In this document: piece after piece, positions 33,067 to 41,410 of the stretch
How positions within the stretch are numbered: position 1 is the first letter of the stretch
Layout: each line of letters opens with the position of its first letter
Assembly: GCA_017523725.1 (NCBI GenBank)
Contig: JAFWVY010000023.1
Span: 1-64,000, forward strand
From: Bacteroidales bacterium
GTDB lineage: Bacteria; Bacteroidota; Bacteroidia; Bacteroidales; UBA4181
Direction: 5' to 3'
Length of the DNA: 64,000 nucleotides
The notes under the pieces: model-generated
What the model saw: only the letters and a program-made list of their open reading frames with translations
What the model was told of the DNA's origin: nothing
Databases searched by the model: none
Program-made: the position numbers and the translations under genes

Positions 33067-34284
33067 TCAGACCTTTTCTTGGTTAATAAAAGGATAGCGT
33101 CCGGCATCACCCGTCAACTCGATATGGTACAGACCATGTTCGGTCGTCACCTCGATCACATCGTAGTAAGGAATTCCTATTTCTCTTAAAGTCAGACGTT
33201 TGTATGGGAAATTCCGGTCGATGTTCTCATAGGTGTTCTGGTTGAGTTCGGTGCGCGGCCTGGTGTAAAGATCGTAATTTTGGTCGATATAATCCGGAAT
33301 TTTCGATTCCGGCAGCATCGGCGTGAACTTCTGGTTGTCGTTCTTGGAGACAATGATGTCCACAAACTTGTCGTTCCGGAGGTTGATTTCCACTTCGTTG
33401 ACATTCAGGCAACGCCGAATCTGCGAGAAGGCGTCGGAGATGCGTGTGTCGGCACTGAGGCTGGACATCTGGAAAACATCGTTCCAGCATTCGTGCGAGG
33501 GACAATCTTCGTCGAAAGAGCGGCTGTCGTATACGGCGATGCGGTTGTGCATGCCCTCGTAATGCAGCCATTTACCGGTCAGCGGCGTGAAAAGGCCGGA
33601 GTCCACTTCTTTCTTGTGAAGCAGTTTCATGGCTTCCTGCACCTCTATGGCGCCGATGATCGAGGCGATGACCGGTGTGGTCGGCGTGCGGCCGGCCTGT
33701 TCGTTGCGCTGGGCCACGCCCGCACAGGACAATTGCTGCGAGATATGTTGTTTGGCGTGTTCAGTCAGGCTGCATTCATAGCAGTTTTCGTTCTGCCTGA
33801 AGATGCGTACGTTGCCCGTCAGATTCTCGATGCCGCCGTCGATCCACGGCACGTTGGCCCGCATGCACAGCCGGTTCAGCTGCAGCCGTGCCAGCCGGCT
33901 GTCCAGACAACCGATGACGACATCCATTTTGCGGTAGAGCCCCAGTCCGACTTCGGAGGCCAGATGGCCGCAAACGCACTGTACGTTGATTTGCGGGTTG
34001 ATCTCCCGGATTCTTTCTGCAGCGACTTCGGCTTTGTACAGACCTTTGTCTGCATCTTCCGGGCGGAACAGGATGGAACGCGTGAGATTGGAGAACTCAA
34101 TGGTATCGAAATCGACGATATAGATGTTGCCAACCCCGAACAAGGCCAGATTCTTCAGTGCTTCGTTGCCAAGTGCACCGGCACCGACCACCATGACACG
34201 GGCCTGCCGTACCGTCTCGTTCTTGTACCACGAGAGCAGGTCGAAGACTTCTTTGCCCCAGGTTTGCAGTGTCCCGTTTTCCAT
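33067..34284 (-). CDS. E1-like ubiquitin-activating enzyme (ThiF fold, UBA3-like)
   Basis: 405 residues. The ThiF adenylation domain has GAGALG (34-39), IVDFDTIEFSNLTRS (Asp58, Asp60, Arg69) and Lys84. C168-x2-C171 and C261-x4-C266 are candidate zinc ligands. Cys187 in QQLSCAGVA falls 16 residues after Cys171, where human UBA3 has its catalytic Cys 14 residues after the same pair. TTPVIASIIGAIEVQEAMKL (202-221) is the UBA2/UBA3-type helix. About 100 C-terminal residues look like a beta-grasp ubiquitin-fold domain (KRLTLREIGIPYYDVIEVT), which in eukaryotic E1s binds the E2. Expected role: adenylate and thioester-link the ubiquitin-like protein at 42027-42341. Cytoplasmic; set between tssG and the outer-membrane protein gene. 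Confidence 0.85.
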   Translation of the reverse strand: MENGTLQTWGKEVFDLLSWYKNETVRQARVMVVGAGALGNEALKNLALFGVGNIYIVDFDTIEFSNLTRSILFRPEDADKGLYKAEVAAERIREINPQINVQCVCGHLASEVGLGLYRKMDVVIGCLDSRLARLQLNRLCMRANVPWIDGGIENLTGNVRIFRQNENCYECSLTEHAKQHISQQLSCAGVAQRNEQAGRTPTTPVIASIIGAIEVQEAMKLLHKKEVDSGLFTPLTGKWLHYEGMHNRIAVYDSRSFDEDCPSHECWNDVFQMSSLSADTRISDAFSQIRRCLNVNEVEINLRNDKFVDIIVSKNDNQKFTPMLPESKIPDYIDQNYDLYTRPRTELNQNTYENIDRNFPYKRLTLREIGIPYYDVIEVTTEHGLYHIELTGDAGRYPFINQEKV

Positions 34285-34289
34285 GGCTG

Positions 34290-35456
34290 TTATTTAAGTG
34301 TATAGACCAGGCCGATTTCAATGGTCGGCAGGAAAGTCCTGAGACCGTCCCAGGCACTGTCCGCCGTGTAACCTGTCGCATCTTCGACCGGTTTATGGTC
34401 GATCATCGGTGTTACGGCATATTCACACCGGATGCCGGCTTTGAACAGCAGACTCGATGCGTAGCGCACCGGCCGCAGGCAGCCGGCGGGGATGTAGGTG
34501 CCGAATGCGGCGTGTGCCCACAGGGCGAAAGAACGTGCTTCGGGTTCCGCTGCAACGGTCTCCATATTGACTGGCAGGACGACCCTTCCGGGGGTCTCCT
34601 CGCCATGGGGTGAGACAATCCGATAGTCGGAACTGAGGCAGATCGACGGTGTGACGCCGAATTTGCCGTAAACCGTGATTCGGCTGGACGAAGGCTGGCC
34701 GAAGCAGCATTGTACGGGGAAGTCCAGATATTTGACGGTCATTTTTTCCTTGACACGGTTCAGTGTCTGGTTGTTGTCAAACCAGAAGAACGTGTTTTCG
34801 TCCGGTGGCGCCAGTACGGATATGGCCCGCCAGCCGACGCCGGCTTCCATGGAGAAGGGGAAGTTCAGGCCCCACCGGCCGGTGCCGAAATACAGCGCAG
34901 CCTGTGTGAACCATCTGAAATCCTTGACGGTCATGTCTTCGTTGTCCCGGTCGTAGAGTACCGGTCCGGCGGCCGCGGTGACACCGATGACCGGCGTCCT
35001 GGCGGGCAGGCCGATGAAGAAAGACATGTCCCCGTTCCTGCCGCCCGTCACAGCCTCCTGCGGCCTGTCCTGCCGGGCGGCGCGGTCTAACTGCAGGTTG
35101 TGAAGCGTCATGTTCAGGGCTGTGATGGTATTGTTCAGCGAATCAATCTGGATTTCCTTCTGCATGTACTTTTCGCTCAGCGCTTCGGCTTCGGCCGAGG
35201 CCTGCGTCAGCGTGTCGATCAGCCGGTCCCGCCTGGCGACAGCTGCTTCGAGCGTTTTAATCTGCGCCTGGAGTTCGTCGACGACCTGGTATTTGACATT
35301 TTCCATGTAGTCTTCGACCGTCCCCTTGTAATAGTCCACTTTCAGTTCCTTCCCGTCTTTCGTCCTGCCGTGGATGCTTTGCATCTGCGACTGGGCGCAG
35401 ACCTCGACGGCCATGCAGCACAGGCTCAGCGTAATCAGAAAACAGACGTGTTTCAT
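34290..35456 (-). CDS. Outer-membrane beta-barrel-like protein with coiled coil (T6SS-linked)
   Basis: 388 residues. A signal peptide ends near EVCAQS. Residues ~30-130 are a coiled coil (VDELQAQIKTLEAAVARRD and following heptads), then an alternating barrel-like region to the C-terminus, which ends in IEIGLVYTLK, a typical barrel last strand. It may span the outer membrane, with the coiled coil reaching into the periplasm, and so stand in for TssJ-type envelope anchoring. This role is inferred from the operon position only; no named family is recognised. Gene follows the RING/FHA gene by 20 bp. Confidence 0.6.
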   Translation of the reverse strand: MKHVCFLITLSLCCMAVEVCAQSQMQSIHGRTKDGKELKVDYYKGTVEDYMENVKYQVVDELQAQIKTLEAAVARRDRLIDTLTQASAEAEALSEKYMQKEIQIDSLNNTITALNMTLHNLQLDRAARQDRPQEAVTGGRNGDMSFFIGLPARTPVIGVTAAAGPVLYDRDNEDMTVKDFRWFTQAALYFGTGRWGLNFPFSMEAGVGWRAISVLAPPDENTFFWFDNNQTLNRVKEKMTVKYLDFPVQCCFGQPSSSRITVYGKFGVTPSICLSSDYRIVSPHGEETPGRVVLPVNMETVAAEPEARSFALWAHAAFGTYIPAGCLRPVRYASSLLFKAGIRCEYAVTPMIDHKPVEDATGYTADSAWDGLRTFLPTIEIGLVYTLK

Positions 35457-35476
35457 AACGGAGTCCAAGGTATGCG

Positions 35477-37792
35477 CTATTTGTCTTTTTCGATATAGGT
35501 GAAGGTGGTTGCGCCAATGGTGAAGGCGTCGCCGTGCGACAGCCGGACGACCGAACCTTCTTCCAGCGTCTGGCCGTTGTCGTTCATCACGGTGCCGCCT
35601 GCCAGCGCCTTCGCGAAGGGCAGGTCGTTCTCGATATAGAGTTCCAGTTGCTTTGCCGCGATGTTCTCGCTTTTGTCCCATGTCATGGCGATGACGCAGT
35701 CTGGCGAACTGCCGATCGTGACATGGTGTGCGCCACCGATGGCGTTCATCCATTTGTAGATGGCGATGTCACGTTCTTTGGTGGAACCTTCGACATGGAG
35801 GAAATAATTTTCGGATGCATACTGGACGATGGCGATGATGGCACCGAGCAATGCGGCGTACAGCATAAAACCGTAGACGCCTATGATGTCTTTTTTGATC
35901 AGATAGATAACTGCAAAGGTCAATGCCGCGGCAATCAGGCTTCCAAGCACAGCCTTGCCGGTGGATATCTCCGACTTGACGGCAAGCAGCCAGGTGACGG
36001 CGATGCCGAAGAGCAGCCACGGCACCCAGTCGAGCCACAGGCAGTTGCCCACCTTACCAACGGCGATGATGGCGATGGAACCGATCAGGAAGGCCAGGAA
36101 ACCCATCACGGCGTTGCCGACGGACCGTCCCAGGATTTGCAGAATGCGTCCAACGGTTTTTTTGCGGAACTCTGACAGGAAGCTGAATACCAGTGTGGTG
36201 AAGAAACCCAGCAGCGCGCCTCCCCACAGGAGAGGTGTGATCTTTCCGGCATAGGCAGCTACCTGATCCCGTTGGAACAGGGTCGTGATTTTGCCGATCA
36301 GTCCGTCAAACAGATGGCAGGGCAGAATCAGTTGCAGAACCATCCATGCCAACAGACCGGCGACGAGGCCGCACAGCATCCATTTGGTGAAGTTCGGCGC
36401 GTTCTTGCGGTCGGCCAGATTTTTTTTGTTATAATAATAAATGCCTTCCTTACAGTTGTTTATGCCATATTCCGGGCATCGGTTCTGGTTCTCCTCCCAG
36501 CATTCGATGTGCACGGTATGCTGGCACTTGGTGACGATGACGTCGCCGTCCTCGAAGTCTCCCTTGCAGTAATAGCACTGCTGCAGCACATGGTCTTTCT
36601 GGGCGCGCGACTTGTTGTAGGTCTTGACATGGCGGAGCCGGAACAGCCGGTAGAGGAGGAACGGCAGCAGGAACTGCAGGATGAGGTAAAGGACGGCCAG
36701 GCAGACGAGACCGGCAATCAGACCCTGCAGCAGGTCCGGACGGCCGGCAGCTGCTGCATCTCCGGGAAGGACGACCAGCGGCGCCAGCACAGATCCCAGC
36801 GCATAGGGCATGTCTCCGGTCGCGTTGTACTTGTCGGCTTTCAGCCGCAGGTCCGATGTCTGTCCGTTATAGGTGGTCTTTTCCCGGATGGAATACACCA
36901 GCCGGTAGTCCATGGCGACCGAATCGACGCTGCCGGCAAAAACGGCGGTGAGGGAATCGGCCGAAAAACTCGGGTAGATTTTTCCTTCGTCGGCGCGGTG
37001 GCAGATGAACAGCATCTCATTCTGCATCTCCTGGTCGAGCCGTTCGCCGAAATAGACGCAGTAAATGGCTTTCAGCTGTTCGGGGATGGTGGTGTAATCG
37101 TTGTTCGCGAATTTGAGTTTCGCATCGTAAAAAGAAGCATCGGTGTACTGGTCGATGTCACCGGTAAAGATGAAGAAATATTTGTCGGACAGGCTGTCGG
37201 TGGCCAGTTCGGCGTTGAATCCGACATCGGGCAGATACCGATTTTTTGGCGGCACATTGTTGATTTCCTGAATTTTGGAGATAAGAGCCGAATAAATGGA
37301 CAACTGCTCGTAGGCCTGCGTGGTCATGGCGTCGCTCTTGACGTAATTCTCGATGCTTTCGCCGGGATAGACCCGTTCGGTCGGAGAGATTTCGTCACCG
37401 ATGGCCGCGATGTAGATTTTGGCGGTTTTCGGCAGAGCACTGGCGAATGCCACAATCGATTCTCTGAGCGCCAGATAGTTGGCGAGCGATATGTTGGCAC
37501 TTTTGTCGGCCAGTATGAGGATGTCTATGTTGCGTGAGAAGTCACTGCGCCGACTGATGTCAAGCAGACTGTCGATGCTGAGCGGCGTCTCGGTGCCGGC
37601 GGTCAGTTCTGTGCAGACCAGGTCTCCGATTTCGAGGTCTGGGATGAACTGCTTCTGTCCATTCCGCATGAACTTGAAATCCACGCTGCGGCGGGCGCCG
37701 TTCCCCCGGGCATTGCCGAATTCGATGCTTGTCTGGGCCTGCGTGGCGAGCACCATGCAGCAGAATAGAAACAATAAGCTAATTCTTTTCAT
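35477..37792 (-). CDS. VWA-like / RING-H2-like / polytopic membrane / FHA protein, E3 candidate
   Basis: 771 residues. Signal peptide (1-20). A periplasmic VWA-like domain (~88-300) has ILADKSAN (degenerate MIDAS, Asp96-x-Ser98-x-Asn100) and FFIFTGDID. TM1 lies at ~354-381, followed by a basic stretch that places the next part inside. A RING-H2-like finger follows: Cys406, Cys409, Cys423, His425, His428, Cys431, Cys439, Cys447 (C3H2C3), with CQHTVHIEC and a Pro after Cys439. The last pair spacing is x7 rather than x2. Six more helices follow (~471-658), then a cytoplasmic FHA-like domain (685-768: VTIGSSPDC, HGDAFTIGATTF). With E1, E2, JAMM and Ubl genes alongside, an E3 ligase role is the best guess. 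A TssN/TssR-like structural role is also possible. Confidence 0.75.
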   Translation of the reverse strand: MKRISLLFLFCCMVLATQAQTSIEFGNARGNGARRSVDFKFMRNGQKQFIPDLEIGDLVCTELTAGTETPLSIDSLLDISRRSDFSRNIDILILADKSANISLANYLALRESIVAFASALPKTAKIYIAAIGDEISPTERVYPGESIENYVKSDAMTTQAYEQLSIYSALISKIQEINNVPPKNRYLPDVGFNAELATDSLSDKYFFIFTGDIDQYTDASFYDAKLKFANNDYTTIPEQLKAIYCVYFGERLDQEMQNEMLFICHRADEGKIYPSFSADSLTAVFAGSVDSVAMDYRLVYSIREKTTYNGQTSDLRLKADKYNATGDMPYALGSVLAPLVVLPGDAAAAGRPDLLQGLIAGLVCLAVLYLILQFLLPFLLYRLFRLRHVKTYNKSRAQKDHVLQQCYYCKGDFEDGDVIVTKCQHTVHIECWEENQNRCPEYGINNCKEGIYYYNKKNLADRKNAPNFTKWMLCGLVAGLLAWMVLQLILPCHLFDGLIGKITTLFQRDQVAAYAGKITPLLWGGALLGFFTTLVFSFLSEFRKKTVGRILQILGRSVGNAVMGFLAFLIGSIAIIAVGKVGNCLWLDWVPWLLFGIAVTWLLAVKSEISTGKAVLGSLIAAALTFAVIYLIKKDIIGVYGFMLYAALLGAIIAIVQYASENYFLHVEGSTKERDIAIYKWMNAIGGAHHVTIGSSPDCVIAMTWDKSENIAAKQLELYIENDLPFAKALAGGTVMNDNGQTLEEGSVVRLSHGDAFTIGATTFTYIEKDK

Positions 37793-37793
37793 A

Positions 37794-39428
37794 TCAATTT
37801 CTTTTTCTCCTTAACCATTCTTTCATTTGATTCATTGTCACGACCGCCTTCACGCCGTCTTCGGGAGGAATGCAGATATCCAACTCTTCATCCGTCCGGT
37901 ACACGACGTAGAACAATTTGCCGCTGAGCTGCGAAGCATAGGCAGTCGCAATGGCGTCGGTTCCAGCCGTGGTATGGACGACCAGGCATCCGACGGTGTC
38001 ACCGTTGCTGTATGGCAGGCAGTTCTCTACGAAAAGCGTCCGGGAAATCTTGTGTCCGCTGAAATAGCCGATGACGCCTTCAGATGAGTTGTATATGAGG
38101 TCGTTGATTTGATTGATTGCTTTTCCGGAAAGACTGATGCCGCACAAGTTCCCGCTTTCGACGGGAATCTTCATGTAGTGCGGATTTTCGGCGCTCTGTT
38201 CATCGTCTGCGGTGACAGGCTGCCGGTTTCGTTCGCGTTCGGCCTGCCGCGCCTGTTTGTACATTTCCTCGAAGGAGAACCACTTCCTGACATCGTCCTT
38301 GTTGTTCATCCGTCCGTCCGTCTGCGGCGTGAAACAACCCAGCTGGAGCTCCATGCTGTTGGTGTCGATGACCAGGGCGATCAGCCGGTTGGCAAATTCG
38401 GTATAGACCAGTTGGCGCTGGACGATCAGATCCTGGTTCGACAGGAAGAGGCCCAGTCCGGGATGGGAGTGGATCCAGCCGGTAAGCACATAGTCCCTGC
38501 CGGTTTTCGAGGCCAGGCTGTTGATGAGCGAACCCATGCTGACGCCGATTTTCTTTCCGAAGTTGAGGCTGTATTCGCCGAAATCGGCGTCGTCGCCGGG
38601 CTCTACCATGTATTCCACGCTGATGTCAAAGCGGTCCTGGCTTCCTTCGGCGTAATCCCAGCAACCGACCAGGTAACATCCCGTTTCGTTGGTCCGTTCG
38701 CCGTTCTCCAGCGAACGGTTGAAAAACGAATAGACTTTCTTGACAAGGTCGATGCTGAAATACATCCGGTTGATGCCCGTGTTTTCAAAGACTTCGTTCA
38801 AATCGAACGTCAGGTATTCTTCCGGATGGGACAATACATGCTGCAGACCTTTGGCGTAATGTTCCGACGTGTCTTCGATGACGGTGAAAACATCGTCATC
38901 CGTCTGTTTTTTCCGGAACCAGAATCTCTGTCCGGTTTTCTTTTTCCGTACCATGAGCACCAATATGGCAATGGCGCAAAGCAACAATGCAATGATGATG
39001 TTCTGCATAGTGACGAAACCCTTTCCTTCCTTGCCGGGCGTTCCGGCAGCGGCCGGGTCTTCTTCGGGTGATGTGCTATTGTCCGTCCCGGCCGGCTTGA
39101 GCCGGACGGCGATGCAAAGCTGGTGCTCCGCGTCGTTGAACGTGCAGTCGAGGAAGATTTCGCCGTTGCGGTCGGACAGCCGTTCGATGGGGAAGGTATA
39201 GGTGCCCGGCATGAAGAGGCACGTGCTGTCCTGGTTCCATGCAAAAGCTTCGCAGACCGGGGCGCATCCGCTGATGGCGGCTCTTGAGAATCCCAGCCTT
39301 CCGGACGGTACGCTGATGGTCAACGTCCGGCCGTCATAGGTCGCAGTCGGCCCCTCGGCGCGGCATATGGCCGGCAGCAGCAGAGAGACTGCCAGAACAA
39401 CCGATATGATGCATGAGCGGTGTTTCAT
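37794..39428 (-). CDS. Membrane-anchored JAB/JAMM isopeptidase
   Basis: 544 residues. A signal peptide (1-24), a periplasmic domain of about 115 residues and a single helix (142-160) followed by RKKK place the rest in the cytoplasm. The JAMM metalloprotease motif is complete: Glu248 in NETG, His320, His322, Ser330 and Asp333 in HSHPGLGLFLSNQD (H-x-H-x7-S-x2-D). A second, motif-less MPN-like region follows (~410-530, with GVIGYFSGHKI). JAMM enzymes cleave isopeptide bonds or mature ubiquitin-like proteins; here it would remove or process the Ubl. It ends 1 bp before the RING/FHA gene. Confidence 0.88.
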   Translation of the reverse strand: MKHRSCIISVVLAVSLLLPAICRAEGPTATYDGRTLTISVPSGRLGFSRAAISGCAPVCEAFAWNQDSTCLFMPGTYTFPIERLSDRNGEIFLDCTFNDAEHQLCIAVRLKPAGTDNSTSPEEDPAAAGTPGKEGKGFVTMQNIIIALLLCAIAILVLMVRKKKTGQRFWFRKKQTDDDVFTVIEDTSEHYAKGLQHVLSHPEEYLTFDLNEVFENTGINRMYFSIDLVKKVYSFFNRSLENGERTNETGCYLVGCWDYAEGSQDRFDISVEYMVEPGDDADFGEYSLNFGKKIGVSMGSLINSLASKTGRDYVLTGWIHSHPGLGLFLSNQDLIVQRQLVYTEFANRLIALVIDTNSMELQLGCFTPQTDGRMNNKDDVRKWFSFEEMYKQARQAERERNRQPVTADDEQSAENPHYMKIPVESGNLCGISLSGKAINQINDLIYNSSEGVIGYFSGHKISRTLFVENCLPYSNGDTVGCLVVHTTAGTDAIATAYASQLSGKLFYVVYRTDEELDICIPPEDGVKAVVTMNQMKEWLRRKRN

Positions 39429-39440
39429 GTCCGGCGCCGG

Positions 39441-40196
39441 TTAGATGGAAGGCAGTTCCTCCTGGGGTTGCTGGGTTGTCTGGGCCTTTTTGAGCTGTTT
39501 CTTGATTTTCAGTTTCTGCATGACCATGTTGAACGCGATGAACACCATGGCGGCTGCCGTGATAATCTTGAAAATCATGTCGCTGAGCGATTTGCTGATG
39601 ATGTCGGTGGTCGAGATGCGTGTGTAGGTCTCCTTGACGGCATTCCATGTGGCGGTCAGGGCCTCGTTGTCATCGAAGATCTGCCGGTTGCTGTTGTATT
39701 CCACAGTTGCTTCGCTGTTGAAATATTCTTCGGCTTCTTTCTTGACGAGCTTCAGCGAATCGATGCGCTTGTTGGCGACATAGCGCTCGGCCTGTTGCTG
39801 CATGACCTGCAGCCGCGCCAGATAGGTGTCGAACTTTCCGGAGAGCTTGTCGATAACCTCCTGCTGTGCCCTGGCGGCCTTCAGCTCCTCAATGTGTTTC
39901 CCGATCTGCTGGTACAGGTCGGTGTAGTTCACATAGATTTGATGGAGGTTCTTCTGGTAGCGGATGATCTCGCTGTAGTCGCTGTAACACGATTCCACCA
40001 GCTTGATGTGCGCCTTGTAGGTATTTTCGTACCGGTCTGCGTCTTCGGCTGTGACAATCTTGTTGTTCAGTTCGACAAGCTCTTTGTAATATCCTTCCAG
40101 TTCGGCTTTGACGTACTCATCCTGGGCCCGGCTGACGGCAGGCAGGGCTGTAAGCAGTACGGCAAGAAGACAGGCGGTACCCAGTATTTTTTTCAT
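39441..40196 (-). CDS. Periplasmic coiled-coil protein with C-terminal membrane helix (T6SS-linked)
   Basis: 251 residues. A signal peptide ends near VSRAQ. Long helical, coiled-coil-prone periplasmic part (~25-200), then one membrane helix (~208-226, MIFKIITAAAMVFIAFNMV) and a short basic cytoplasmic tail with KKQLKKAQ. Type I topology suits a strut between inner membrane and periplasm. The layout recalls Bacteroidetes TssO/TssP membrane-complex proteins, but I cannot confirm homology. Its neighbours are the 397-residue exported protein and the JAMM gene, 12 bp away on each side. Confidence 0.6.
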   Translation of the reverse strand: MKKILGTACLLAVLLTALPAVSRAQDEYVKAELEGYYKELVELNNKIVTAEDADRYENTYKAHIKLVESCYSDYSEIIRYQKNLHQIYVNYTDLYQQIGKHIEELKAARAQQEVIDKLSGKFDTYLARLQVMQQQAERYVANKRIDSLKLVKKEAEEYFNSEATVEYNSNRQIFDDNEALTATWNAVKETYTRISTTDIISKSLSDMIFKIITAAAMVFIAFNMVMQKLKIKKQLKKAQTTQQPQEELPSI

Positions 40197-40208
40197 GCGT
40201 CGGAACGT

Positions 40209-41402
40209 TTATTTGATGAGTTTCTTGGCGGTTTCGTAATTGTTGAGAATCTTGGAATCCAACCGGCTGGCGCACGATTGCGACAATCCTCTGATGGTGG
40301 CGTCGGTGGCGCTGACGAGGCTGTCGAAGGCCGCTTTCTGCGAGGCCTTGGTGGCTTCGTCCCGGGCGGAGATCCAGTCGTTGGCCAGGCCGTTGAGCCG
40401 GCTCGTGGCTGCTCTGATCTCGGAGTTCAACGCGGCGGGATCGCACGGTGCCGGAGCTTCGGCGGCGGCGCCACCGCCGGCCGAGGTGTCGTAGGCCTTG
40501 ATCCGGTCCATGCAGCTCATCAGGTCGTCATAGGCATACTGCAGTTCTTCGCAGCCGCTGTTGTCGAAACGGCGGGCGTCGATCTTGGAGAATTGCTCAA
40601 CCAGCAGTTCCTTGCATTTTGCCAGCAGTGCGCGGCCCGATTTCTGGAGTTCTTCCATCTTGGCTTCACCGGCGGCGAAAACCGACAGATATTCCTTGGC
40701 AATGACCAGCAGCTGCTCGTTCTCCTTGCAGGTGTCGATGGTCAGATTGATCTCAATCTCAATGTCGGAGCCGATGTAATTCAATACTTTGCCTTTAATC
40801 ATCGGCATGGGGTTCTTGAGGATGACATACACCTTCTTGGCCCCTTCCTCCAGCTTGAAAGATATTTCCATCTCCGATTTCCCGTCCAGCGGAAGAATCT
40901 GACGGTCGATGGGTTTGGACAGTTTCATCGGCGAGGTCAGTTCGCATCCGTCGTAATTGCAGCCGCGGGCGTCTGCAAACGTCTCGACGGAGGAGTCGTA
41001 CAGGTTGAGGAAACTGATCTGTTCGTTGAACGTCGCGGTGGATTTGAAGGCACCGCCCCGTTTCTTGAAATAATCCTTGAAATCTTCAATTTTGATTTTG
41101 TTCTGCGGCAGCCACACGAATTCGTTGGCCCCGGCCGCGGCTTTCGCCGGCTGTGCTTTCTTGCCTTTCCCGGCCGGTTCTTCCGGTTTCGGGGCGCTCA
41201 GTTTGAACGTCATGACGCGGTCGGTCTTGCTGAACTGTGCCGTGAGTTCCAGGTCGACCGAAGGGATGCGGTCGTTGTAGCCCTTGACGGTGATGGTCTG
41301 CGTAACAGGCTGGTCCGGTTCGAGGTTGAAGGTGTAAGCGGATTCCGCGAATGCCATGAAGGGCATCGCGGCCAATACTGCGGTTGCTAATTTCTTGATC
41401 AT
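40209..41402 (-). CDS. Exported protein of unknown function (T6SS-linked)
   Basis: 397 residues with a signal peptide ending at MAFAES and no other membrane segment, so probably periplasmic. The N-terminal half is beta-rich; a low-complexity patch (GKGKKAQPAKAAAGA) sits near residue 80. The C-terminal ~170 residues are helical with several Cys and a Gly/Ala/Pro-rich insert. No family recognised. Lying 8 bp after the E2-like gene and 12 bp before the coiled-coil membrane protein, it probably belongs to the envelope part of the secretion machine. Confidence 0.6.
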   Translation of the reverse strand: MIKKLATAVLAAMPFMAFAESAYTFNLEPDQPVTQTITVKGYNDRIPSVDLELTAQFSKTDRVMTFKLSAPKPEEPAGKGKKAQPAKAAAGANEFVWLPQNKIKIEDFKDYFKKRGGAFKSTATFNEQISFLNLYDSSVETFADARGCNYDGCELTSPMKLSKPIDRQILPLDGKSEMEISFKLEEGAKKVYVILKNPMPMIKGKVLNYIGSDIEIEINLTIDTCKENEQLLVIAKEYLSVFAAGEAKMEELQKSGRALLAKCKELLVEQFSKIDARRFDNSGCEELQYAYDDLMSCMDRIKAYDTSAGGGAAAEAPAPCDPAALNSEIRAATSRLNGLANDWISARDEATKASQKAAFDSLVSATDATIRGLSQSCASRLDSKILNNYETAKKLIK

Positions 41403-41410
41403 GATATTGT

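Noticed and set aside
35477-37792. The Cys/His cluster as a plain zinc ribbon or rubredoxin site
   Set aside because: Eight ligands in C3H2C3 order with the CxHxxHxxC core fit a RING-H2 better than a four-Cys ribbon, although the last spacing is unusual.
39420-41390. 656-codon open frame on the plus strand within the T6SS run
   Set aside because: Antisense to two signal-peptide-bearing T6SS genes; composition is a mirror of theirs.
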